Source: Heterostelium multicystogenum
Lineage: Eukaryota > Evosea > Eumycetozoa > Acytosteliales > Acytosteliaceae
NCBI GenBank assembly: GCA_003667245.1
Contig: RCNN01000091.1
Span: 44,419 to 108,418, forward strand
DNA length: 64,000 nt
Direction: 5' to 3'
Shown here piece after piece: positions 49,501-60,897 of the stretch (the stretch's first letter is position 1; every line of letters starts with the position of its first letter). A model generated the notes under the pieces. The model was given only the letters and a program-made list of their open reading frames with translations. It had not been told where the DNA came from and made no database searches. The position numbers and the translations under genes were made by a program.

Positions 49501-50553
49501 TGACAATTTATTGTAGAATATTGAAGTTGGAATATTATTTATTGTAAAATGGTCTTAGTTATCTATATACATATTATATTATAATGGAGGATAGTAATAA
49601 TATATAATATAACTAGATTGAAATTTGTAAATTTACTAAATACTAATATGACAATGAAATTAAATTCTAATTCCAATTACTCATATATTTACATTAATAT
49701 TTCTTTGGATTTAATATGATTCTATTATTATTGTAAGACATAATTACAAGTAATAGGTATATAACTATTAATTGATTTATTCTCTGAAATTAATATTAAA
49801 TAACTTAATATTAAATTTAACTTCTAGAAAAGTAGTTTTAGATGGCTTTTAGTATCATCTATAATATCTTGAGGTTTAGATTTAATTTCTTTACTTTTCT
49901 ATCAATATTTTTTCTTATCATTCTTCTATGATATTTATGCTTAACCAGTGCTACCCAAGTTCTACATTATAACCATTCATTTCTTAAAAGTTATGCTTAG
50001 TCTGTATCATTGGAGAAATATATCCTTACAATGAATGATTTAATTTTTGCTCAACTTTGTTGTTGTTTGGATAAATCCCATTAAAACATGAGCCAATAGG
50101 ATATGAATTTGATGAGATGGGTTATAATGAATCTATATAAACAAGTAGAATGTGGCACACCAGTCAGTTCTTGACATACTTTCACCTACCAAACAACCAC
50201 AGCCCACAACAATTCATTTTTTTGATGAATGCCGAAAAAGATTTTTGAGGTTTAGTCCACAACTCACATGATTTTGCTTAATATGGTCACTCACTGATGT
50301 GGGAATAAAAAATCAAACTCACAAGATCTTTTTTTTAACTAAGTTTTAAAGGCAAAGATCATTTGATTAAGAAGAAATCGGACATCTAGTACAGTGCCTC
50401 ACAAGCAAAGTTGAACTGTTGAAACGGATAGATCTCAGTTTATGTTATTTTTAGAATGATGGATGTTTAGTAGCTTGATTTAGAGTAGTTTATTTATCGA
50501 TTGATGCGTGTGACTTAGGGTATGTCCCTTCCTCAAAAATAGCATTAGCTATT
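46502..50553. other. Four-kilobase region without a convincing gene
   Basis: The largest gap in the window. It holds AT-rich DNA with simple repeats (TTGG/ATGG units at about 47355-47392), GT-rich patches near 47560-47600 and 47880-47960, and several less AT-rich islands. These are near 47740-47760 (GCGCTGCGCTTGC), 48010-48060 (a potential ACAAC/CATC...GATG/GTTGT stem) and 48235-48290. No open frame has domain-like composition. It includes the promoter of the cyclin gene and the 3' side of the beta-lactamase-like gene. Confidence 0.5.
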
Positions 50554-52251
50554 CTAAAAATGCAATCCTATTCTTCTTCGTTTTTCATTTAGAGGGATGT
50601 TGGGATTCTTTGATACCAATGGATACTCTTGACCCATTACCTGAACAGCAGAGACCTCGTTGTTCTTTACTCTAAAATAGACAAGCTCATAGTTGGAGCC
50701 GTCGTCACAGTAGATACAGTTGTATTTAGATGGAACCGCGATTTGGATACGCTTAATCTCTGGATAGTCGGCACTAAAGTCTGTAACATTGAAGAGATTG
50801 GTATCACCAAAATCTGCAACCAAGGCGTTATCCATCTCTCTTACACGGAAATATCCACCTTCGTATTCATAGAGACCAATGAAAGTGTCCATTGGAATGG
50901 GGGCTGGAGTGTGTGATTTGAACAACATTGGCTTTGGAAGTTCGGGTGGTGCGTTTTGGCTGAGGAGAACGGCGTTATAAGCTGGTAACAAGATGTTGAG
51001 TGCGTCTTGTACAAAGAGATCAACAGATGAGATGTACATCATGGCAGAGAAGAAGACACCAATCTTGTACTCACGAATCATAGCGAGTTGGGAACGATAT
51101 CCATCGAGAGCACCGGCCTTCATTCTGACCCAGACATTGTTTTCCTCATTGTAGAAGGTTTCCCATGGAGTTCCATAGGCACTGCTACCGTCGTTGACAA
51201 GGGATACAGTGGTTCCGATGGCTTCTCTAACAGTAGAGCTGTCAAGAATATCGTTTTCATCTGACAACCAGAAGCTAGCATAACGAGCCATATCACGACC
51301 AGTGGCATAGAGTCCACCCATTGGGGTTCCCCAACCCAAACCAAGAATTGGTGCAATAGAGTAGGTTCCATTGTAGAGTTGCAAACCAATGGCCATACGG
51401 TCCTTGATGGCCTCGTAGTCGTAGGATGAATTCTTCATACCGAGTGGGTGCAAGATCTTCTCCTCTACGTAGGTCTCATACTCTACTTTGGCGGCCTTTC
51501 CACAGGTACGACCAAGCAATGCCATACCCAAGTTGGAATAGTGAGTCATAGTGTATTGTGGAAGAATGAGGAAAGTCTTTCCAAGACGCTCCAAGATGGT
51601 CTCTTCTGAGCAGGCAGTGGCATTGGGAAGTTGATCGAAATCGCATGGAACTTCACGTGGCAAACCAGATTGATGCGATGCCAACTCACGGAAGGTAATG
51701 TCTCTCTTGGTATTGTATGGATTCAAAATAGTGAAATCTGGGTAATACTTGGAAATTGGGTCATCCAAAGCAATGACACCATGATCACGAAGCTGGAACA
51801 TCATCAAATCAGTAAATGATTTGGTAATACTTGCAATTCTTACACTTTATAAGAAATTGAAGATAAAGTTAGCAATGTTTTTAAAACCAAGATATTATCA
51901 ACTAATACATACGTATTGTCAATGGTAAGATCTGGTGAATTCTCATCCAATGGATTAACTTTACCGTAGGCTTTTGACCAAACCATATCGTCACCATAGA
52001 CGATGGTTGCCATAAAACTCTTAATACCATACTCTTCCATTCTTTGTTGAAGCAGTTCATCGACTGCGGCATATGCCTTTTGAATGGTTGGATCATTTTT
52101 GATCTATTGGCACCGGAGTTGGATAGTCTGGACAACCTATTTATTAAATCAATCATTATTAGCAACAACAATAATTAAATCCAATGTTAAACACTTACCA
52201 ATTAACAAATATTAATGATACCACTAGATATAGAATTACTAGTGTCTTCAT
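50554..52251 (-). CDS. Secreted class C beta-lactamase-like serine hydrolase
   Basis: Serine hydrolase of the beta-lactamase/LACTB fold, probably extracytoplasmic. In eukaryotes these are usually peptidases or esterases rather than antibiotic-degrading enzymes. The first exon (52251 to about 52198) is a signal peptide, MKTLVILYLVVSLIFVNW. Exon 2 carries CPDYPTPVPID, then KAYAAVDELLQQRMEEYGIK and VYGDDMVWSKAYGKV. It needs one base removed from the T5 run at 52096-52100. After an intron at about 51844-51910, exon 3 begins VRIASITKSF, the S-x-x-K catalytic motif. Y-x-N is seen as MTHYSNLGMALLG, and KAGALDGYRS stands where the third box (K/H-T-G) lies. A C-terminal lipocalin-like beta domain follows (DTFIGLYEYEGGYFRV). 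Several N-x-S/T sites fit secretion. Confidence 0.85.
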
Positions 52252-53349
52252 AGTTTAGAATAATTTTTGTTTTTTTTTATTATCTCTAAATTTTTGGAGA
52301 TAATATTATTATTAGTATAAAAGATTATATGTAAGTTAAGATAAATGAAAGTAAGAGATTAATTAGGATATTTAGTTTAAAGATAGATAGATAGAAAGAT
52401 ATTTATAATATGATTAACTTTTATTCTATTATCTCTTCTCTCTCTCTTCCCCAAATTTAAATATTAAAATTTAAATTTTTAACAAATAAAGAGATAGTTA
52501 AAATGATAGAGTCAAACAGATAGATAGATAGTTAGATAGAATAGCAGTGCATATATATACTTACTCTAATTTAATCAAACAAATAAATATGTTGTTGATG
52601 TTGACAAAGATAGATTAATTAATGGAATAACAATTTAGATTTGATTACTTCCTTTTATTTTAAATTTACAATTACCTACAACACAATTGTTATTGTTGGA
52701 AATAAACTTTTGATATGAAATAAATGATGGAGTGATGTGATAGCCTGATTGGATTGAATTGATTGGTTGACAGCTTGAAAGAAAGGTAAGTTGATGTTTA
52801 TGGTTTAAATTTAATATTTCTAATTCTGTCAAAAATGTAGTTGGTCGAATAGGCTAGCAAACTCAGTGGATATCTGCTATCTATCAACGATGACCTAGCA
52901 TTAACATGAAACAGATGACACCTAAACTAATATTAAACTTCAGTAAGACTCTTTCTGATGCTTGTTGTTATTGTTGAGTTGAGTTGTGTGGTTGTTATAA
53001 ATAAAATATTTATATACATAATGCTATTATGTTCATATGTGTTGTGTTTATATTATTTATTCACACAACCTCACATCAACTTCCATCCAACACATCCCAT
53101 CAGATCAACCCTCTCAAATCCAATTTATTATATTATATAATATTATATACATATATGGTATATGGTGGTATTGGTAGTGTTGATATTTTTGAATTTTTTG
53201 GGATTCCAAAAACATGTATGGAATCGGGGTGACCTTTCAGCACAAGGGTTTTTTGATGATGAAAATTGATTGGATAAAAAAGATAAAATATTATTTATAA
53301 AAAGCCAGGAGTGTCCATCCAGATAGGTATAATATTATAAGTAAGAAAC
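52252..53349. other. AT-rich intergenic region
   Basis: About 1.1 kb upstream of the beta-lactamase-like gene with GATA/TAGA repeats (52380-52400, 52520-52545). No coding frame accepted. Confidence 0.5.
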
Positions 53350-53475
53350 ATGAAAGATTGGTGTGAAATTTATGATTGTGCCAGAGAACAGTTGTGGCGT
53401 TTGGGAATGGGATTCACACCAATGTTTGACTGTGCCACTGTAGAGGTTTGGCTGATTGGAGCAAATCACTTTTAA
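53350..53475 (+). other. Small ORF overlapping an inverted repeat (possible ncRNA)
   Basis: A 41-codon frame from the ATG at 53350 (MKDWCEIYDCAREQLWRLGM) to the TAA at 53473 is unusually rich in Trp, Cys and Gly. It is much less AT-rich than its flanks. The same DNA holds a perfect 11-bp inverted repeat (ATTGGTGTGAA at 53357-53367, TTCACACCAAT at 53413-53423), a near-direct repeat GA(T/C)TGTGCCA (53374 and 53428), and a hairpin TGATT...AATCA followed by CTTTT. It could be a peptide gene or a structured RNA, possibly Pol III-transcribed. No family recognised. Confidence 0.3.
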
Positions 53476-53604
53476 ACAGTAGCATTGAAGGTTGTTTATG
53501 AATTGGAATTAAAATATGATCATTCTTTGATTAAAAACAAATTGGTTGACTATTTAGATTCAAAAATGGATTGATTGTTTGATTTTAATGTTTGATTTAA
53601 TTTA

Positions 53605-55480
53605 TCACTTTACACGCTTGAAATACACTTTATATTCCGGATAGACCTGACTTGATTCGTAGACAATGTATTCTCTGAGTTGCAGCTCTGCCTTGGGTCC
53701 ATAGTTTTTGTTTGGATTCACCAATCACACTATTATAAATATTGATACCGTCCGGCTTCTTTGGCTCGGTTCTTCTTCCATACCAGAATTTGCCTGGTGT
53801 ATTACCTCTAAATACATTTTCTGTAAAAAATAGATACAATGATTGATTGATTAATAAAACTTTAGCATTTATAATAATCACTGAAATGAGGATAATTACC
53901 AATTAAACAATCACCTAATGTTACACGACAAACAAGTAAACAAACTTCATCGTTAGCTGTACATTTACAGGAACTTGCTTGGAAACCACTGGCAGTGCAT
54001 GCACCGGCATGGCAGTATTGGTTGGATTTGGAAGAATTCTCGGCAAAGTAGAGTCCTGCTCCAAACATACCTTCAAGTGAGCAGAATCTGGGATCGAAAC
54101 CAAATTTGGCTATACCTGGCACAGAGCTTACGTTGAGACCGTGGAAAAGGAAGACTTCGTTGGCCTTTTTTTCTACATCTGGGCCATTGGGAAGGTTGGT
54201 GAGAACAAGAGGCACAGGTGGGCAGGATCCACCGTTGTCATCGATGATCTTCTGTCGACGATGTTGGTAACGCATCCAGACAATGGGGTTCTGAATTCTC
54301 ACAACACGTGTTACTTTGAGGCTGTTAAATACGATGGGTGATAAAGTTGATTTGCCCTTGTGAAGATGAGAAATGGTGCAAATTGAACATGTCGGCCATC
54401 CAAAGGAACTCTTTTGTATTTGGGTAAACGTCGATCTCTTTGTAGTCCATAGAGACATCGATCCACGATGTTGGACATTTCAATACAGCGGCAATAGCAC
54501 TGGCGGCAGACGCAGAAGCAGAAGCATCGCCTGTTGTTGAGGTAGTGGTTGAGGTTCCTCCGCTGGTGGTAGTTGTAGTGGTGGTGGTCTTTGTCTTTTT
54601 CTTTATTGGACGAACCTTGACAGGGTCCTCACGTTTGACAGATCTACGCTTGGACTCATCGTCATAACGTCTCTGCAGCATATTCTGAATATCAATGAAA
54701 CGGTCCTTGTCGACCTTAAGTTTAATCTCTCCCTTTTGGAAGGAGTCCTCTAGCTTCTTTGCAAACTTAGCGTCATATTTAATCCACACGTCTTGATGAC
54801 CACCTCCGTTGGCGGGACCACCATTGCTGTCGCCAGCCCAATACCAAGTTGGATGGTAGTCCTCGTCATCACTATCATCGCTGTCACTATCACTACTATC
54901 ACTACTATCGCTGCTGTCGCTGCTGCTGTCCAACACTCTCTTCTTCGACTTTGAATTCTTCAACTCTCTCTTTGGCAAAGTAGCGGGTGCATTTCCAGAA
55001 GAACTGCTCGTGACCAGCCTAGCCGTCGAATTGTGGTTAATCAACTGCCGTACGAATCCAATCAATTTGATCAACTTACTCTTCTTTTCTCTCGACGGTT
55101 CTTCTCTTTGATTTGTCATCATTTCTTCTCTGTGTCATCGATGGGAAGTCGATGTAACGATCCTTGTCGACCTCAAACTTCTGGGCTTTTTTAGACTTTT
55201 TATTGTTCAAATAGTTTTGGTATGCATCCTCAATTTGGTCATTCATTGCCTTGGCATACTCGACGAGAGTGTCCTGTGTTCCTGTAGCACTGTCACCCGC
55301 CCAATACCATCTAATCATCTTGGAGGTGGTAGTTGTAGTGGTGCTCGATGTTCCATTGGTCGTGGTGGAAGAAGTGGTGGAAGCAGTGGTGGTGCTAGTG
55401 GTTGATGAGGTGGTAGTGGCAGATGGTGGTGCAATTACCACTGAATTACTTGAAGCGACTGGTTTCTTCTTGGGTGGCAT
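53605..55480 (-). CDS. Tandem WWE-domain PARP
   Basis: ADP-ribosyltransferase with two WWE domains, which bind iso-ADP-ribose or ADP-ribosylated partners. Starts MPPKKKPVASSNSVVIAPPS at 55480. WWE1 contains IRWYWAGDSATGTQDTLVEY and DKDRYIDFPSMTQRR. A 65-nt intron (about 55005-55070) and a Ser/Asp acidic run follow. WWE2 contains PTWYWAGDSNGGPANGG and DKDRFIDIQNMLQRR. The catalytic domain has VVRIQNPIVWMRYQ, EVFLFHGLNVSSVPGIAKFG, MFGAGLYFAENSSKSNQYC and LREYIVYESSQVYPEYKV. The H-Y-E triad is therefore present, as in polymer-forming enzymes, although many WWE PARPs are mono-transferases. Two one-base excesses (GGG at 54355, A/T5 at 53705) break the frame, and an intron lies near 53823-53902. 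Divergent from gpn2 with 249 bp between starts. Confidence 0.88.
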
Positions 55481-55729
55481 TGTCGTCTAACCTATTACGT
55501 AATACTATTCAACTAAACTTATGTTATAAATAAATAAGGAAACTAAAATACACGTATGGAGTAGTATTATTAGACTGACTAATAACTAAATGAGGAATGA
55601 AAATAAAAATTGAAAATTTGATTCAGATTTAAAAAAGGGAAAATTAATTAATGTTTGTTTCTTCGAAATTGACATATCTTCATAAGACTACAACTATATT
55701 ATCTAAATTTAAATAAATAAATAAATAAT
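55481..55729. promoter_or_regulatory. Divergent promoter region, WWE-PARP / gpn2
   Basis: 249 bp between two divergent start codons, AT-rich, with an AAAT repeat (about 55708-55728) just before the gpn2 start. No defined site recognised. Confidence 0.45.
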
Positions 55730-56932
55730 ATGCCTTTTGGTATGGTTGTTATTGGACCACCAGGTTCAGGTATGTCGTGTTGGGTTGCTAACTAGTTGAT
55801 TAGTAGTAGTTCTTTGGGTTGGGGTTATCTACTACTAGTTAGATCTCATATATTTAGATATAGTGGAGTAATAATAACATTGTAATGTTGGATATCTATA
55901 TCTATATCTGTATGTGTTGTTGTTGTATTTATAGGTAAAACAGTGTTTTGCAATGGTATGTCTCAGTTTATGGAGTCGTTGGGTAGAAAGGTGGCCATTG
56001 TAAATTTGGACCCGGCCAATGAAAATATACCGTATGAAGCAGCGATTGATGTTAGAGATTTGATCGACTTTGAGACCTTGATGCTCGATGAAGAGCTAGG
56101 ACCGAATGGTGCACTCATCTACTGCATGGAGTATCTAGAGAAGAACTTTGATTGGCTGAAAGAGAAACTCGACCTATATAGAAATCACTATGTAATATTC
56201 GATTGTCCAGGCCAAGTTGAGCTGTACACTCATTACAAATCAGTATCAAACATATTAGATGAAATCACAAAGCTATCATATAGAGTAAGCAAAGCTAATC
56301 ATAATCTTTAAAGATTATGCATCTGTTACTAGTTACTAATGCTTTATTAGCTCACAGTAGTTCAAGTATTTGATTCGTTCTATTGTAAACAAGCTGCCAA
56401 CTTCATATCTGTTTTGCTCGTTTCATTGTCTTCAATGCTTCGTCTACCTCTTCCACATATAAATGTTTTATCAAAAATAGACCTAATCGAAAAGAATGGA
56501 CCATTAGGTATGTCTACTATTCATAGCTATAGCTGTATATCTATAGAAAGCTTAATATTGACATATTGCTTTTGTTTGTTTTCTGTAGATTTTAGTTTGG
56601 AGTATTATACAGAAGTATTGGATTTATCGTATTTAAATAGTTTTTTGGATCATGATGTTAAGCATCCACAGTACAATGCATTGAATAAGGCAGTTGCAGG
56701 TTTGGTCGAGGATTTCAGTTTGGTTTCATTCCATCCACTGAATATTATGGATAAAGAGAGCATGGCTGATTTGCTAAAGAAGATTGACAAGAGCAATGGT
56801 TTCGTTTATAACTCACTCAATACAAACAACAATACAATCATGGAGCTACAAGAAAGAGAAATGAAATGGCAATTCGAAAAGAATCAAGAGATACAGGAGC
56901 AATACTTCAAAAGCAATCAAGACAATGAATAA
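55730..56932 (+). CDS. gpn2: GPN-loop GTPase 2
   Basis: GTPase of the GPN family that helps assemble RNA polymerase II and III and import them into the nucleus. The first exon (55730 to about 55771) encodes MPFGMVVIGPPGSG. After an intron to about 55935 the P-loop is completed as GKTVFCNGM. Then come VAIVNLDPANENIPYEAAID, the diagnostic GPN loop in LDEELGPNGALIYCMEYLEK, and the G3 region VIFDCPGQVELYTHY. After two more introns, ISVLLVSLSSMLRLPLPHIN, VLSKIDLIEK (G4) and VSFHPLNIMDKESMADLL follow. The length of about 310 residues is normal. The GPN2 rather than GPN1/3 assignment rests on the NLDPAN(E/D) and SKIDLIE context and overall length. No frame break seen. Confidence 0.92.
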
Positions 56933-57021
56933 ATCGAATGCATAAAGTAATGTTGAATAATCAAAAGAAACCTATGTATAGCTAAGAAATCGGCTTTTCA
57001 ATCAGATTGGATAATGAAACT

Positions 57022-58877
57022 TTATTCATTAATCGATGCTGGAGTGGTTGATGCTGTGGTCAAATTAGAATTTGGAGGTTGATATGATGATTTTACATTC
57101 TCTGACAATGAATTCCATATGATATACTCTGAGCTGACAATCTCACGGTCAACATTAATCTTTGATTTCGATGCTGGATAAATAGACACTCTCTTTGGAT
57201 CGATATTAAATCCACTTAATGTACAATGTTGTAATTTAAAGAATAGCTAAAAAAATGGTGTGGATAAAGTTGTTTAGTATAAAATGATTGAGATTAAGGC
57301 TATTCACTCTCTTACCTTAACAAAAGTGTTGGAATTATAACAAAATGGATCACGATCATCGTCGTCACCTTGAGATTGTTCAGTTATTGGGAATGATTGA
57401 TTGGGATAGGCTGTAATCGATTGGTTACCACTTGATCCTGTGACTGAGAGAGTAGGAGTGGTCGGTGGGTTGGTAATTGGTCCAAAAGCAATCTCAGCGG
57501 GAAGTGCCACCTCGAGATTACGTCCAGAGAATTTCTGACCGATGTTCCAAATTAGAGCACGCAGATTCATGTCAATATGAACGCTACCTGTAGTAGGACT
57601 GGCATTCACATTAACGATGTTTCCACGTCCACTAAGAGGAATCCTCAGAAGACAGTAATCAAAGCTGTTTTGCATCTGATCGTTTAGTTTCAGCTGTACC
57701 AATATCTTTACCAATGTTGGCGTGATCTCTTTCATCTGATAGAATCCACGAATTGGAATGGTCTTGACGCCACTGACACCGTAACTTAATACACGAAAGT
57801 TGTCCAAAGGTGGCGTGAATGTTATTTTGTTGGTAATGGCGACGTCTGACGTTGTTTGAACGGTGGAATCAATGGACATGTGTGAAATAGTAATATCATT
57901 GCTTGTTGTAGATGGACCTGAAGCTGGTGGTGGGGTTGTAGGCTGTGGAGTGGTGAGATAAGCTGATACTTCTGGCTGTCCTTCCAATTCAGCCTTACAA
58001 AAGAGTGATCCAAACACCTTTATCTGATCAGGAACAGTCTGACTATCATATTGTATCACTTGGACTGTCTCTGAAATAATGAAGTCCAGTTGTTGTTTAC
58101 CTTTGTGGAGGAAAGGTCGCCACGCAGGTCTGCGTGGAGTAAATACCTCATTCGATGGAAATCCAGATTTAATCATTGTCTTAATATTGTTGAAGTTTGA
58201 ATCTGTTGGTTGTCCAAATGGTATTATATTTGCAAAATACACCTGTAACTCTGGATAAGGTGGCTGCAGATTTGATATATTAATAAATGATGAAACTAAG
58301 AAGGATGGATGGATGGGATACCTACTGGCTTCGATAGAAATGATTGGGTAAAGTATGCTACCTCTTCTAGGAATGTAACAGAAGCAGTGATCTGCGGTAA
58401 TTCGATGAAACTTGGCTTTATATTATTGGTGAGATACTCGTTGATCACAGGTATCGTCAAGAAGTAAAAGTTTTTCTTTTTGATGTATATAAGCGGCCAT
58501 ATTCTACCGTGATTAAGTGATATCACATGTGTGTTAGGTGTAGAATCATATAATTTAAGAGAAGCTATATTATTATTATTGCTATTCGCCTGTTGCTGCT
58601 GTGATTGAACCTGTTGAGGCTGTGTTTTAGCCTGCTGTTGTGCTGCAATGGAGCCTGCTACATTAAGTGCAGACTGCTGATTTAGCAACTGTTGCTGCGG
58701 AAATATCACTTCAAAATAGAATAGTCGAAGCAAATCGTTGTCGGTCGGAATAGGCTGGTAATTTGAACCAGACATCAAACGAACTCTCACCTCTACGGTG
58801 TTGATTCTCTTTGAAAACACTACATCTGCTCCTGTTGAATGTTCCTTCAATATCCAAATCCCTCTTAATGTACACAT
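57022..58877 (-). CDS. AP-5 adaptor complex mu subunit
   Basis: Medium subunit of the AP-5 adaptor, which works with the SPG11/SPG15 complex in late-endosome traffic. Starts MCTLRGIWILKEHSTGADVV at 58877. The N-terminal longin-like half contains FSKRINTVEVRVRLMSG, a Gln-rich insert and HGRIWPLIYIKKKNFYFLTI. After an intron (about 58262-58325) the mu homology domain has RRPAWRPFLHKGKQQLDFII, FTPPLDNFRVLSYGV, IRGFYQMKEITPTLVKILVQ, LRALIWNIGQKFSGRNLEV and FDPICT-like DRDPFCYNSNTFVK. The last exon has VDREIVSSEYIIWNSLSE, matching the family end (SSDYYIWNS). Pieces agree with animal AP5M1 along the whole length. No frame break noted. Total about 590 residues, longer than animal AP5M1 because of Gln and Ser/Thr inserts. 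Confidence 0.85.
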
Positions 58878-59306
58878 ATTAATTCAAAATAAATACTAAT
58901 AAATAATAATAATAATACTAATAAAACCAAGCAAATTCTTGATAATACTAACAAATGGTCTGTCAGACTGGTCATGCAATAAAAAAATATCTAAATTTTT
59001 GATAACACTAAAAAAGGAATCTGAAAATTCAAATCATGCAATCAGATAAATTTAATATTGACCGTCATCTCTCTTTTGATAATTGATATTATAATTAAAG
59101 AATATAAGAACTTGGTAAATTGGAAAAAAGATAATTATTATAAGAAAATTATTGATAAAAAATGTTTATTTTATTAAAACTATTGATATTATAATACTTC
59201 AATACTAATTAAAAGTGCAACATAGGCCATACCAGGGCTAAATTGGAGAAGGATACTCAATATCTAAACCAAGACTGTTAATATATTAACATTTGAAATT
59301 ATAATT

Positions 59307-59425
59307 AAATTAATATAATACATTGTTTTTTTTTAGAATTGATTGATTGAGATAAGACTTTAATTCCAAGCAAGTATAATCTCAATCAATCAATTCTAAA
59401 AAAAACGTATGTATTATATTAATTT
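59307..59425. repeat. Long near-perfect inverted repeat (hairpin)
   Basis: The left arm (about 59307-59353) and right arm (about 59379-59425) are reverse complements. There is an outer 17-bp perfect block (59307-59323 with 59409-59425), then a small bulge, then an inner block of about 26 bp (AGAATTGATTGATTGAGAT plus a T/A run). The loop is about 25 nt. The right arm overlaps the last codons and stop of the neighbouring minus-strand gene, so its transcript would carry this hairpin at the 3' end. Confidence 0.85.
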
Positions 59426-60735
59426 AAAGTATAATCTCCCCCAGCAAATGGAGATACTATTGCTTGGTGTTGAATGGGCTGATTACCAACTCTCTTCAAT
59501 CGAAGGTTTCCTCTCATCAAATCCAAATTCCTGTCAATTTCTTCCAAAGTTATATCCTGACTGAATTCCATTAAGGGACAATACATATGTGGATCTGTTA
59601 TAGAGATATGTTCTTCACTGTGGATAACAGTATTTGGATCTAGAGGAGTATGTTCATCATCGACCTCAGGACTATGGAGGAACCCAATAACAGAATCTGC
59701 AAGATGATGTGGAAGTAGCTCCTGTATTATATGATATCGTAAATTACCATAACAACTACCCTCCTCTATGTTTTTAAATCTAACTATAATTTTTCTATAG
59801 TGAATATGAATAACCATTATGAATTAGTATAGTAAAAATAACTATGAAATGTTAGATTACTCATACCTTATTTAAAATTGAAAAACCTTCACCAACAACT
59901 GATGAACCACAGATAGTTTTCAATGACTTTTGTCAATATTTCTAAATACCTCTTTGTCACCACTTCAATGGTTTAGATGGAAGATATAGTAGAATGGTGC
60001 TTCCCATAGATCTTTTGGGTATAAAAGGTACTAATTACATCATTATCAATGATCAGCTCTTGACTTACCTTCTTCCTTGTTAAAGAACTACTGAATTTGT
60101 TGTCAAACTTACCTTCGATAATTGTTCCATTTTGATATCTGATGTGTTTCAGACATCTTGAAAAGAAAGAAAGTAAATAGAAGAGGTGATTTAAATGTGC
60201 AGTACCAGTACAGAATATTAATTCACATGTCCCATAACTGAATAAAGTTTAAACATTGGTATTGGTTTTCAACATAGGATAGAATTCAAAGAGCATGTAT
60301 TTTCTATTTTTGAAATATTGTTAATGTTATTTAAAATTGGATTGAGTTCTTTACAATGATCTAGGTGTGGTTCCAGGACTCTGACTAGGACTGGAGTTAT
60401 TATTATTATTATTATAATCTGGTCAAAATATTACAATGTTGAACCTCTCAAGTGAGTTTAGCACTTGATATTCTGGAATGGTGAGTATCTTGGCAAACTT
60501 GGTGAAACTTTGAAAATTTATGGTCAATTCCTCTCGCCTACATGAATTTGATGTCATATTATTGCTATTACTACTACTGTTGGTATGATTGTTTTGGCTG
60601 TTGTTGTTGTTGTTGTTTGTACTCTTACTTTACTATTTTTGTTTAAATTGGGTAACTGGAATTTTCACAATTATCATATTTTTTAAATTCAATATTATTG
60701 ATTGATAAGTCTTGTGTTTCCTGGAATCGAAACAT
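59419..60735 (-). CDS. Unrecognised multi-exon protein
   Basis: The clear part is the last exon (59817-59419), with NLRYHIIQELLPHHLADSVI, FLHSPEVDDEHTPLDPNTVI and YCPLMEFSQDITLEEIDRNL. Upstream coding-like exons read SLKTICGSSVVGEGFSILNK, EVVTKRYLEILTK and YLLYPKDLWEAPFYYIFHLN. Further up come CLKHIRYQNGTIIEG, the segment FQSFTKFAKILTIPEYQVLN after an Asn run, and a possible start at 60735 (MFRFQETQDLSINNIEF). At least two extra bases (a C-run near 59965, an A-run near 59925) must be allowed for. The exon limits are approximate. I recognise no family; the YPKDLWEAPFYYI stretch looks like a conserved core worth searching. The 3' end coincides with the long hairpin at 59307-59425. Confidence 0.55.
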
Positions 60736-60897
60736 TTGAATATTGGTATTAGTCTAAACCAGGATATCCAGTATATCTATTTATGATAAAATGTTAGAAT
60801 AAATATAATTTATTAATTGTGAATAGTATTACTATCTGGTTTGAAAGAGTTTAGAATAAAATATCGATTGATTTTAAAATTTGATATATTTTATAAT

